Positions 18,143 to 26,330 of a stretch of DNA of 47,806 nt are shown here, piece after piece. The position numbers and the translations under genes were made by a program. The notes under the pieces were generated by a model. The model worked only from the letters and a program-made list of their open reading frames with translations, did not search any database and was not told the DNA's origin. Position 1 is the first letter of the stretch; each line of letters begins with the position of its first letter. Origin of the DNA: Anaerosinus sp. (GTDB taxonomy: Bacteria > Bacillota > Negativicutes > JARBTT01); contig JARBTT010000004.1 of the NCBI GenBank assembly GCA_029240055.1, positions 1 through 47,806 of the forward strand, read 5' to 3'.

Positions 18143-19369
18143 ATGCAAAGTACACCAAGAGGAAATAGATTGCATATTGGAATATTTGGTCGTAGAAACG
18201 CAGGAAAGTCCAGTTTGATTAATAGTTTAACGAAACAAGAGGCCGCACTCGTATCTCCAATAGCAGGTACGACGACAGATCCTGTTTACAAAGCAATGGA
18301 AATTTTGCCAATTGGTCCAGTTATGATCATCGATACAGCAGGCATTGACGACTCTGGAACCTTGGGTGAAATGAGAATTGAAAAAACTAAAGAAGTTATT
18401 ACGAAAACGGATGTTGCGATTCTAGTAATGGATGGACAGGAAAAATTTTCTGACTATGAAGAAAATTTAATTGAAGAATTGAAAAAAAGAAAAATCTCGA
18501 CGATTTTAGTTTTAAATAAGGAAGATGTTTTGCCAATTTCCGATGAAAAAGTAAAGGAATTAAAAGCAAAATTAAAAATACCAGTTTTAAAAGTTAGTAC
18601 AGTAAGTCTCCAGGGGATTGAACATTTAAAAGAGCAACTGATTAAAAGTGTTCCTGATCATTGGGATGGACAACCTCTAGTAGGTGATTTAATCAATGGT
18701 GGGGATAGTGTTGTAATGGTTGTACCGATTGACACTGCGGCACCTAAGGGAAGACTTATATTGCCGCAGGTGCAAGCGATTCGAGATGTATTAGATCATG
18801 ATGGACACGCATTGGTCGTAAAAGAAAGAGAGTTAAAATCACTTCTTGATAATTTGAAAGAGAAACCTAAACTGGTCATTACTGATTCACAAGAATTCCT
18901 AAAAGTTGAGGCGGATACCCCAAAAGAGATCAAACTTACTTCATTTTCCATTTTAATGGCACGTCATAAAGGGAATTTGGAAACTTTAGTTATGGGGGCA
19001 AAAGCCATTGATTCATTAAAACGTGGCGATAAAGTTTTAATTGCTGAAGCCTGTACACATCAATGTCAGTCAGATGATATTGGCCGTGTAAAAATACCGC
19101 GATGGTTACGTCAATATGTAGGTGGCGAGCTAGAGTTCCATTGGGTTAGTGGGAATAGTTTCCCCGTTGACTTGCAGAAGTATAAGTTGATTATTCATTG
19201 TGGTGGCTGTATGATCAATCGTCGTGCGATGCTTCATCGTATACAAGTTGCCGAAGATCATAAAGTACCGATTGTAAATTATGGAGTGCTCATTGCAAAG
19301 TTACATGGGATTTTGCCACGAGCGTTAAGTCCATTTCCTTATTTACAAATGTTAATAGAAGAGGAATAA
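18143..19369 (+). CDS. hydF: [FeFe]-hydrogenase maturation GTPase HydF
   Basis: HydF is the scaffold on which HydE and HydG build the di-iron part of the hydrogenase H-cluster. The 408-residue product has an N-terminal GTPase domain with Walker A GRRNAGKSS (16-24), DTAG and NKED, then a dimerisation domain and a C-terminal [4Fe-4S] domain with CTHQC (His306) and HCGGC (His352, Cys353, Cys356), the known cluster motif. Length is normal. The ATG follows GGGAGC. hydE and hydG are not in the window, so the maturation genes are dispersed; it sits in the aspA transcript. Confidence 0.95.
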   Translation: MQSTPRGNRLHIGIFGRRNAGKSSLINSLTKQEAALVSPIAGTTTDPVYKAMEILPIGPVMIIDTAGIDDSGTLGEMRIEKTKEVITKTDVAILVMDGQEKFSDYEENLIEELKKRKISTILVLNKEDVLPISDEKVKELKAKLKIPVLKVSTVSLQGIEHLKEQLIKSVPDHWDGQPLVGDLINGGDSVVMVVPIDTAAPKGRLILPQVQAIRDVLDHDGHALVVKERELKSLLDNLKEKPKLVITDSQEFLKVEADTPKEIKLTSFSILMARHKGNLETLVMGAKAIDSLKRGDKVLIAEACTHQCQSDDIGRVKIPRWLRQYVGGELEFHWVSGNSFPVDLQKYKLIIHCGGCMINRRAMLHRIQVAEDHKVPIVNYGVLIAKLHGILPRALSPFPYLQMLIEEE

Positions 19370-19387
19370 TATAATAGGAGATATAAT

Positions 19388-20068
19388 ATGAAGGGTGCAT
19401 TGGTTAACTTTGCAGCAATTCTTGCCGGGTCAATCGTAGGCTTGATTCTAAAAAGAGGGATACCAGAAAAATATAAAGAAACCATAATCGATGGATTAGG
19501 TTTAGCGGTAATGGTGATTGGTTTTAAAATGGCATTGGTGACGGAAAATATATTGGTGGTCATTGTCAGCATAGCGCTAGGTGCTTGTGTAGGTGAAGTT
19601 ATGGGTATCGATGCTATGTTAAATCGCGTTGGCGCTTTATTGACGGAGAAGTTAGGCGGACGCTACGGTGATGTCGGTAAGGGGTTCGTAACTGCAACAC
19701 TTATTTTTTGTATTGGAGCAATGGCGATCGTTGGTAGTATCCAAGAAGGGTTAACTGGAGATGCTAGCACTCTTTATGCGAAGTCAATGATTGATGGTAT
19801 CGCTGCCATTATTTTTACGGCAGCAATGGGAATTGGCGTTGCTTTTTCTGCCGTACCGGTTTTTATGTATCAAGCGACTATTACCGTTGGGGCGAGTTGC
19901 TTTGGTGAACTTCTATCAAAGGCAGCGATTAATGAACTTACAGCTGTTGGCGGAGTACTGATTATTTCAATTAGTTTCGCAATGCTTGAGATTAAAAAAA
20001 TTAGAGTGGCAAATTTATTGCCAGCGATTCCCATAGCAGTATTACTCGTTATTTGGGATATTTTATAA
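19388..20068 (+). CDS. DUF554 family membrane protein
   Basis: The 226-residue product is hydrophobic through most of its length, with about six or seven predicted membrane segments. It shows the family-typical start KGALVNFAAILAGSIVGLILKRGIPEKYK, a GLGLAVMVIGFKMAL segment and FVTATLIFCIGAMAIVGSIQEGLTGD. DUF554 proteins (YdfK/YqgA type) are found widely in anaerobes and may be transporters, but no function is established. The ATG at 19388 follows AATAGGAG by 8 bases. The gene sits 18 bases after hydF, likely in the same transcript. No sequence feature ties it to hydrogenase maturation. Confidence 0.85.
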   Translation: MKGALVNFAAILAGSIVGLILKRGIPEKYKETIIDGLGLAVMVIGFKMALVTENILVVIVSIALGACVGEVMGIDAMLNRVGALLTEKLGGRYGDVGKGFVTATLIFCIGAMAIVGSIQEGLTGDASTLYAKSMIDGIAAIIFTAAMGIGVAFSAVPVFMYQATITVGASCFGELLSKAAINELTAVGGVLIISISFAMLEIKKIRVANLLPAIPIAVLLVIWDIL

Positions 20069-20095
20069 GGATAAGAGTTAAGGAGTTTTGTAAAA

Positions 20096-20611
20096 ATGGG
20101 ACAAGGTATAGATTTATCAATTATAGCAACATTTATTACCAATAATATACATTATGTAATCTTAGTAATGACGGTATTATTATTATTTTCATTGGTAGTA
20201 TTTATTAATATCAATATGAAATTATCATACATGAATAAACGTTATAAAAAATTGATGACTGGTATGGATGGTAGTAATATTGAACGAATTCTTATGGCAC
20301 ATATTGATGAAGTGCGAGAACTCGTAAAAAAAGTTGATCAACTAGAAACTGAAAATAAGCGCATGGACACACTATCGAAAAAAGCAGTGCAAAAAATAGG
20401 CGTTGTTCGTTTTAGTGCCTTTGAAGGGATTGGCAGTGATTTAAGTTATGCAGTGGCCATACTTGATTATAATAATAATGGCGTGGTTTTTTCTAGTATT
20501 TTTGGTCGAGAAGATTCTCGTACTTATGCAAAACCAATTATTGATTGCAAGTCTACATATCTGTTAACGGATGAGGAAAAAAGTGCAATTGAGCAGGCAA
20601 TAAAAAAATAA
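20096..20611 (+). CDS. DUF4446 family protein
   Basis: The 171-residue product has one membrane segment near the N-terminus (about 14-36, NNIHYVILVMTVLLLFSLVVFI), a short coiled-coil-like region (about 60-100, rich in Glu, Lys, Leu), and a C-terminal globular part with VGVVRFSAFEGIGSDLSYAVAIL-type residues (VRFSAFEGIGSDLSYA seen), ending AIEQAIKK. This matches the DUF4446 family, which is often found near parB in Clostridia as I recall. Function unknown. The ATG follows AAGGAG by about 11 bases. A further strong ribosome-binding sequence (AAAGGAGG, 20621-20628) after the stop leads only to a 3-codon frame (20642). Confidence 0.83.
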   Translation: MGQGIDLSIIATFITNNIHYVILVMTVLLLFSLVVFININMKLSYMNKRYKKLMTGMDGSNIERILMAHIDEVRELVKKVDQLETENKRMDTLSKKAVQKIGVVRFSAFEGIGSDLSYAVAILDYNNNGVVFSSIFGREDSRTYAKPIIDCKSTYLLTDEEKSAIEQAIKK

Positions 20612-20690
20612 ATTTCTAAAAAAGGAGGATTTTTCATATTTATGGCAAAATAATAAGGTTGATATGATTTAAAAGTTTGGAGGATTTTGA

Positions 20691-21575
20691 TTGAATAAAA
20701 ACGCTCAAAAATCAGATAAACGAGAATATACTTTAAAAATTATCCCACATCAAGGCGGAGATGTTCGTAGTCTTAGGTTACCGATGCGAACGATCAAATA
20801 TGGTGTGGCAACGATTTGTACAAGTGCAATCTTATTTGTTGGTGCTTTTTGCTATTCTACATATAATGCAAGTTTGATTCAAAAAGACCAAGCTGAATTA
20901 GACGAATTGCGGCAAGTAAATAATATACAACAAACACAAATTCTGCAATTAGCTAAGAAAGCGGCTAATTTACAAGAAGATATGAATAAATTAGATGAGT
21001 TGGAAGGCGAACTGCGTCAATTGACAACGGGGGCTGGGACAGATAAACCTGTTCATGATGGGCAAGGTGGTCCAGGGATTAAGCCAAATGTAGAAAATTT
21101 AAATGAAACATTGAACAGTTTAGAACAAAATATAAAAATTCGTCGAGCAAACCTAGAAAATTTAAAGGCGAGTCTTGTAACCCAACAAGCGAAAATTGCC
21201 GTCACCCCGTCCATATGGCCAACAAATGGTGAAGTTAGTTCGCGCTATGGCTTACGCTGGGGTGGTAGTGACTTTCATCCAGGAATTGATATTGCAGCAG
21301 ATATCGGAACTCCAATTGTGGCAACTGCGGATGGTGTTGTCGTTGAAAGTGGTTGGAATTCTGGTGGGTATGGCAATCTAGTAGAAATTGACCATGGTAA
21401 TGGCATCCACACGCTTTATGGACATAATTCGCAGCTCGCTGTAAGTGTAGGAACTGCAGTAAAAAAAGGACAGGTTATTTCTTATATGGGCAGTACTGGT
21501 TTTAGTACAGGACCACATGTACATTATGAAGTTCGTGTGAATGGTAAAGCAGTTAATCCAGACCGATATTTATAA
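20691..21575 (+). CDS. Membrane-anchored M23 (LytM-type) endopeptidase
   Basis: The 294-residue product has one transmembrane segment (about 37-57), a periplasmic or extracellular coiled coil (about 62-115 and 130-165), and a C-terminal M23 domain (about 175-294). Zinc ligands are His196, Asp200 (HPGID) and His278 in HVHYE, with catalytic His245 (YGHNS) and His276; all are present, so it should be active. M23 enzymes cut peptide cross-links in peptidoglycan. The start is TTG at 20691, 7 bases after GGAGG; there is no better ATG. The bactofilin gene follows 38 bases downstream, a pairing known from cell-shape loci in other bacteria. Confidence 0.92.
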   Translation: MNKNAQKSDKREYTLKIIPHQGGDVRSLRLPMRTIKYGVATICTSAILFVGAFCYSTYNASLIQKDQAELDELRQVNNIQQTQILQLAKKAANLQEDMNKLDELEGELRQLTTGAGTDKPVHDGQGGPGIKPNVENLNETLNSLEQNIKIRRANLENLKASLVTQQAKIAVTPSIWPTNGEVSSRYGLRWGGSDFHPGIDIAADIGTPIVATADGVVVESGWNSGGYGNLVEIDHGNGIHTLYGHNSQLAVSVGTAVKKGQVISYMGSTGFSTGPHVHYEVRVNGKAVNPDRYL

Positions 21576-21612
21576 TAGTTAATAATAAATATAGAGGGGC
21601 GCGTGCACAGGG

Positions 21613-22005
21613 ATGTTTAGTAGTAAGAAAAAGAGCAGTAGTTTTGGAACAAATGATATTGAAACAATCATCGGGAAAAATACGCAATTTAAAGGCATGC
21701 TCAGTGGAGATGGCAATATTCGTGTTGATGGAACTTTAGATGGTGAAATTAGTTCAACAGGTGATGTTGTGATTGGTGATCAAGGGAATATTACCGCAAC
21801 GATAAAAGCCAATAATGTTTTGATATCTGGAGTAGTAAAGGGAAATGTTGTTGCAAATAGCAAACTTGAAATTACATCCGCCGGTAAATTATTTGGTGAT
21901 GTAAAAGCTGCGGTGCTAAGCATTGCTGAAGGCGCGTCGTTTAAAGGAAATAGTAACATGGAAGCTGCTAGAATTTTACCAAAAGAAGTAAAGGAAACAA
22001 AGTAA
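21613..22005 (+). CDS. Bactofilin (polymer-forming cytoskeletal protein)
   Basis: The 130-residue product carries the DUF583 bactofilin core: IGKNTQFKGMLSGDGNIRVDGTLDGEI, then repeated short hydrophobic beta-helix turns (VVIGDQGNITATIKANNVLISGVVKGNV) to about residue 118. Bactofilins self-assemble into filaments without nucleotide and position wall enzymes or other factors. It follows the M23 peptidase gene and ends the parAB-side series of plus-strand genes; a terminator lies 124 bases after the stop. The ATG at 21613 is preceded by AGAGGGG at 13 bases, a rather long spacing, but no alternative start is in frame. Confidence 0.93.
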   Translation: MFSSKKKSSSFGTNDIETIIGKNTQFKGMLSGDGNIRVDGTLDGEISSTGDVVIGDQGNITATIKANNVLISGVVKGNVVANSKLEITSAGKLFGDVKAAVLSIAEGASFKGNSNMEAARILPKEVKETK

Positions 22006-22128
22006 TTTACGTTGATATTCATAACGTCGACTATGGTATAACAGCTAGAAATAGTGAAGCATGGCAGAGAAAGTTATCTATTCTACTTTTTGTCAGCAAA
22101 GATAAAAAGGGAATGGCAACATAGAAAT

Positions 22129-22177
22129 AATAGGGTATATTACAAAACTAACACTTGTAATATACCCTATTATTTTT
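22129..22177. terminator. Terminator between bactofilin and yyaC
   Basis: Perfect 17-bp stem AATAGGGTATATTACAA (22129-22145) / TTGTAATATACCCTATT (22155-22171), followed on the plus strand by ATTTTTC. It lies between two convergent genes and probably serves both. Confidence 0.88.
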
Positions 22178-22186
22178 CAATATGGT

Positions 22187-22777
22187 CTAAATAGAAGCTT
22201 TTACGGATGGAAGCTTTGAATGCCTCAACGCAAAAGCGATCGCCCGAGCAATGGTATCAGCCATATTCATCACTAGATGAAGACGAGTGCTTTGCAATAC
22301 GAGGTGTTCCATGAAACCGCTGACATTGACGATTCCCGTTATGTAAGCATCTCCAATCGGAGGTAAATCTTTTTTGACAGCAGCGCCAGGCTTTACGGAA
22401 CCACGGCCAAGTGATAAGTATCCTACGTTATCTAAGCGACCTAAGCAAGCATCAATCGCAATAACAAATGGTCTGTGGAATTGACTATTGATAATATTCA
22501 TATAATCAACTAAATTGGTGGCGTGAACTGGTTCTTCTAATGTACCAAAAATCGGTGAGGCAACTTGCAAAAGTTTTAATTTTGTGCCTGTCAATGGACC
22601 AAGTGCGTCTCCGGTAGAACGATCCGTACCGATACAGACAAACACGATATCTCGATGACTGGTTTGTGCTTCATATAGAATCGTTTGTATCTTTGTAGCA
22701 AAATCAAAGATAATCGTAGGTGTATGGATTGAAAGTTTTGATTCTAATTTTTGTGGCTTAAAAATATTTGTTAGCAT
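22187..22777 (-). CDS. yyaC: YyaC-type putative spore protease (DUF1256)
   Basis: The 196-residue product has the family block FVCIGTDRSTGDALGPLTGTKL (about 45-66), then HATNLVDYMN and IDACLGRLDNVGYLSLGRGSVKPGAAVKKDLPPIGDAYITGIVNVSGFM, as in B. subtilis YyaC, which is related to the spore protease GPR. The family is mostly limited to endospore formers, so it hints that this organism makes spores. The ATG at 22777 (minus) has CAGGAGT upstream. It lies between parB and ychF as in Bacillus, but on the opposite strand to its neighbours. No sporulation-type promoter could be assigned with confidence. Confidence 0.88.
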   Translation of the reverse strand: MLTNIFKPQKLESKLSIHTPTIIFDFATKIQTILYEAQTSHRDIVFVCIGTDRSTGDALGPLTGTKLKLLQVASPIFGTLEEPVHATNLVDYMNIINSQFHRPFVIAIDACLGRLDNVGYLSLGRGSVKPGAAVKKDLPPIGDAYITGIVNVSGFMEHLVLQSTRLHLVMNMADTIARAIAFALRHSKLPSVKASI

Positions 22778-23183
22778 AGTGTACTCCTGTCTTTTATTTG
22801 AACACTATCATTATGTCCGAAGGTGCTACTGGTTTATACAGAAAATAGGAAGGAACGTAATTTTTACAAGAATTTTAGAATTTATACTAGTAAAAACAAA
22901 AAAATACAAGGCGAATAAGAAAAAAACGAAAAAAACAAAATTTATAATGTATTCTTGTATACCGCAAAACAATGCAGTACAAAATTTTTAAGAATCCAAG
23001 TAAGATGTATCGGTCTATGCCTGTTATGATTATCGTTAAGAAGATTTAATTAACAAATTTGAAATAGATGTTATTGCGTATAAAAAAACATTAATTGCAT
23101 AAATATTCAATTAAAACCGACGATTTCTGCAAAAAAGTACTAAAAATAAGGATTATTATGCAGGTTGATTTTAAATATATGTA
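22778..23183. other. AT-rich non-coding stretch upstream of the glutamate synthase promoter
   Basis: About 400 bases with long A runs and no supported gene. A plus-strand frame at 22779-22991 lacks a ribosome-binding site and has a low-complexity Lys-rich translation, so I do not call it. No hairpin-plus-T-run or perfect promoter is visible here. Confidence 0.6.
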
Positions 23184-23212
23184 TTGACAGTATTAGTATT
23201 CGTTTTTATAAT
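23184..23212 (+). promoter_or_regulatory. Consensus promoter far upstream of glutamate synthase
   Basis: TTGACA (23184-23189), 17-bp spacer, TATAAT (23207-23212): a perfect vegetative promoter. The first start codon downstream is at 23593, so the predicted transcript has a leader of about 375 nt. Confidence 0.82.
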
Positions 23213-23218
23213 TAATAT

Positions 23219-23592
23219 ACGTTACAGGTTTAGCGTATTGTAAAAAAACAAATGTCTCTACAAAATGGAAAAAACAGCAACCGATAGAACAATTAAGAAG
23301 AAATGTGACGATAGATATTGTGATATCGTCATATTTAGTTTGAATTCAATAATAAATAATGGCGTTTATTTATTGATCTTTATATTAATGTGGTTTATAA
23401 ATTAGCCATGCGACAGTGAATCTTAATAAGGGGAGCTGTAGCAAGGTTTTTTTATTCGTTAAATAAAGTTGATTAATGGATAGAAAAGAGATCATTGTAA
23501 CAATCATTATTTAGGTAAGTATCATTATCTAAGAGTATTTACCTAAGTTGATTTTTCATTTGTGTATTTGATATGGAGGAGAGGGAAAAAGT
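23219..23592 (+). other. Long untranslated leader of the glutamate synthase operon
   Basis: This stretch has no supported reading frame. It contains three dyads: TGACGATA/TATCGTCA (23306-23313 and 23324-23331) with an inner GATAT/ATATC; ATCATTGT-A-ACAATCAT (23491-23507, one mismatch); and TTAGGTAAGTA/TATTTACCTAA (23511-23521 and 23536-23546, one wobble), 47 bases before the start codon. A seven-T run occurs near 23448 but no stable stem precedes it. I could not assign a known riboswitch class. Confidence 0.55.
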
Positions 23593-24699
23593 ATGTGCAG
23601 AATTGGATCAATCAAAAGTAAAGTACCAGTTCACCCATCAAAAGCTTTGCATTTAATGCTACCACAACAAGAAGGACATGATAATTCAGGCTTCGCTATG
23701 GTTATGCAAGATTTGTATGGAGTTTTTACTGAGTATAAAGATAAGCCGTTACTATCCTTAGCGTGTACGCAACGTGGTGCGCAATTAGTAGAAGATTATA
23801 TGGACAGTCATAACTTTGTTCAATTGGCTGAATGGATTCCAAAACCCAATAAACAGCAAGGTCTGGATATCAAAGCAATGCCTTACTATATTTTCCGTAA
23901 TTATGATTATCCTGAACAATATAATGACAAAACCCAAGAAGAACGAGAAGAATTGATGTTAGATACTCGTCTTGCGCTTCGTAAAATATTAGAAGAAACA
24001 AATGAAGGCTACGTATATTCCTTTTGGCCTGATGTTTTAACGTTAAAAGAGATTGGCGATCCTCGCGATATTGCAACTTATTTCAGACTTTGGGATGACA
24101 GCGGTATGCTCGTTGCAAAAAGCATCGTAACGCAATGCCGTCAAAACACAAACTATGATATCGTGCGTTATGCAGCTCACCCGTTTTTTATCCAAGGCTA
24201 TACTTTATGTGCAAACGGTGAGAATACGTTCTATACGAAAAATATGGAGTATCAAAAGTCACTCCATCGCGGCTATACTGGTTTTGAGTCAGATTCTCAA
24301 AACTTTATTTATACACTTCATTACGTGCTACGCCAATTGAAATGGCCAATTCAATATTATAAGCATGTTATCACGCCACTTCCTTTTGCTGAAGCTGAAC
24401 AGCGGGAAGATAAGAAAGTCCTTAGTGTTATTCGTCAATCATTAGGTCATCTAGAAATCAATGGCCCAAACACGATTATTGCTGTACTGCCAAGCGGGGA
24501 GATGATCACTTGTTGTGATTCTAAAAAACTTCGCCCTGTTGTTGTTGGTGGTGATGATACGACAATCGCAATTTCATCTGAAGTATGTGGTTTAAATGCT
24601 ATTTTACCGAATCGTGATATGTCCAAAGATATCTATCCAAATGAACGGGAAGTTGTCGTAATCAATAATGATTTGGAGGTGCAAAGATGGAAACAGTAA
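23593..24699 (+). CDS. Glutamate synthase glutaminase subunit (class II amidotransferase domain)
   Basis: The 368-residue product starts MCRIGS, so Cys2 becomes the N-terminal nucleophile after Met removal, as in Ntn-type amidotransferases. QEGHDNSGFAMVMQD (about 35-49) is the conserved block of the GltB amidotransferase domain. It releases ammonia from glutamine for the FMN subunit. In E. coli this domain is the first part of one GltB chain of about 1,500 residues; here it is a separate gene, as in the archaeal-type enzymes. The ATG follows GGAGGAGAGGG. It overlaps the next gene by 13 bases, so the two are coupled. Confidence 0.9.
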   Translation: MCRIGSIKSKVPVHPSKALHLMLPQQEGHDNSGFAMVMQDLYGVFTEYKDKPLLSLACTQRGAQLVEDYMDSHNFVQLAEWIPKPNKQQGLDIKAMPYYIFRNYDYPEQYNDKTQEEREELMLDTRLALRKILEETNEGYVYSFWPDVLTLKEIGDPRDIATYFRLWDDSGMLVAKSIVTQCRQNTNYDIVRYAAHPFFIQGYTLCANGENTFYTKNMEYQKSLHRGYTGFESDSQNFIYTLHYVLRQLKWPIQYYKHVITPLPFAEAEQREDKKVLSVIRQSLGHLEINGPNTIIAVLPSGEMITCCDSKKLRPVVVGGDDTTIAISSEVCGLNAILPNRDMSKDIYPNEREVVVINNDLEVQRWKQ

Positions 24700-26318
24700 G
24701 AACGCAAGATGTTAGTGTCAATGATCTTAAGTGGAAAATAGAATATTGCGCAGAACGCTGTACAATGTGTGGCAGTTGCGTAGCGACTTGTACGAAAAAT
24801 GCAATCGAAGCGTGTATATCGCATCGTTCTGTTACCGTTTCTAATGCGCATCAGCCAGAACCAGTAAAAGAACATAAAGCGATTCCCGTAATTAAACAAG
24901 TAGCGAGTATTGCAAATGCTTGCGTTGGTTGTGGCATGTGTGAAAAAGTCTGTCCGAATCATGCGATTAAAGCAGTGCGTAACATTGACAATCGCTTCAA
25001 TTTATTGGCACGTGATCATGGTCCAATAAAACGTGGTGGGCGGACGAATTTAAATGCACAACGTACGCTTGATAGCATTATCGTTGGGCGTATATCGCAG
25101 ATGACTGACCCGGCACTTGATTCAGAGCGTCATACTTTTGATATTCGGGCACCGTTTGGGAGAGTACTCCTTCCGGGGGAGTTACCATTGATATCAGAAA
25201 ATGGGCAATTAACCTTAACGGGTAAAACACCACCAGTTAATTGGATTTATCCACTTATTTTTAGTGATATGTCTATTGGTGCATTATCAACAAGAGCATG
25301 GGAAGCCGTTTCTCTAGCAACTGCTTATTTAAATGAAAAACATAATTTACCAATTCGTATGTGTTCTGGTGAAGGCGGAATGCCGGTAAAATTACTAGAA
25401 TCAGAAAAATTGAAATATATGATTTTACAAATTGCATCCGGTCATTTTGGTTGGAATAGAATTATCAAAGCAATGCCACGGATGAAGGTCGATCCTGCTG
25501 GTATATTGATTAAAATTGGTCAAGGGGCGAAACCTGGTGATGGTGGACTCTTGCCAGCCGCAAAAGTTGCGGAACATGTGCAAGCGATTCGTGGTGTACC
25601 GAAGGCGACTCTAAGTTCACCACCAAATCATCAAGGCTTGTATTCGATTGAGGAATCTGTACAGAAAATGCATTTATCCTTAAATGCAGCCTTCGGCTTT
25701 AGAGTTCCAGTTGCAATTAAATGTGCAGCTTCGGCGACTTCCGTATCCGTATATAACAATTTACTTCGTGATCCGTATAAAATTTGTGGTGGCTTCTTTA
25801 TTGATGGTATCCAAGGCGGTACAGGGGCGGCCAATGAAGTTTCGTTAGATCATACTGGACACCCAATTGTATCAAAACTACGCGAATGTTATTTAGCAGC
25901 GGTGAAACAAGGTTTACAAGGTCAAATCCCTCTTTGGGCAGGTGGGGGCATGGGCTTAACTGGAAATGCAGCAGCAGATGCCTTTAAAATGATTTGTTTA
26001 GGGGCAAACGGCGTGTTCGTGGGTAAAATCCTCATCCAACTACTTGGTTGCATTGGCAACGAAAATGGTCGTTGTAATGCTTGCTCTACAGGCAAATGTC
26101 CAACCGGTATCTGTACACAAGATCCTCGTCTGGTAAAACGTCTGGACGTTGATAAAGGTGCACAAAATATTGTTGACTATATCTTAGCATTGGATAGCGA
26201 AATGCGTAAGTTAATGGCGCCAATCGGTAACAGTTCACTTCCAGTAGGTCGTTCTGATGCATTGGTAACAACTGATAAAGCGATTGCTGATAAACTTGGA
26301 ATACAATATGTATGTTAG
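24687..26318 (+). CDS. gltB: Glutamate synthase FMN subunit with N-terminal ferredoxin domain
   Basis: The 543-residue product makes glutamate from 2-oxoglutarate and ammonia on FMN. It starts with a two-cluster ferredoxin domain: Cys21, Cys25, Cys28, Cys31, Cys35 region and CVGCGMCEKVC (about 77-88). The FMN synthase domain follows (about 140-520), with SGEGGMPVKL, KIGQGAKPGDGGLLP, DGIQGGTGAANEVSLD and the C-terminal Cys cluster CNACSTGKCPTGICTQDPRL that binds an Fe-S centre. These match archaeal-type GltB. The ATG has TTGGAGGTG upstream, inside the preceding gene. The extra ferredoxin domain suggests direct electron input from low-potential carriers, which is inference. Confidence 0.94.
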   Translation: METVRTQDVSVNDLKWKIEYCAERCTMCGSCVATCTKNAIEACISHRSVTVSNAHQPEPVKEHKAIPVIKQVASIANACVGCGMCEKVCPNHAIKAVRNIDNRFNLLARDHGPIKRGGRTNLNAQRTLDSIIVGRISQMTDPALDSERHTFDIRAPFGRVLLPGELPLISENGQLTLTGKTPPVNWIYPLIFSDMSIGALSTRAWEAVSLATAYLNEKHNLPIRMCSGEGGMPVKLLESEKLKYMILQIASGHFGWNRIIKAMPRMKVDPAGILIKIGQGAKPGDGGLLPAAKVAEHVQAIRGVPKATLSSPPNHQGLYSIEESVQKMHLSLNAAFGFRVPVAIKCAASATSVSVYNNLLRDPYKICGGFFIDGIQGGTGAANEVSLDHTGHPIVSKLRECYLAAVKQGLQGQIPLWAGGGMGLTGNAAADAFKMICLGANGVFVGKILIQLLGCIGNENGRCNACSTGKCPTGICTQDPRLVKRLDVDKGAQNIVDYILALDSEMRKLMAPIGNSSLPVGRSDALVTTDKAIADKLGIQYVC

Positions 26319-26330
26319 GAGGGAAGCTAC

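Noticed and set aside
20621-20653. Ribosome-binding site AAAGGAGG with a 3-codon frame (ATG at 20642)
   Set aside because: Too short to call a gene; may simply be a spare site between DUF4446 and the peptidase gene.
22779-22991. 70-codon plus-strand frame after yyaC
   Set aside because: No ribosome-binding site, Lys/Thr low-complexity translation from an A-rich stretch, lies in the divergent upstream region.
23438-23456. Seven-T run in the glutamate synthase leader as a terminator
   Set aside because: Only very short pairing (GCTGTAGC) precedes it.
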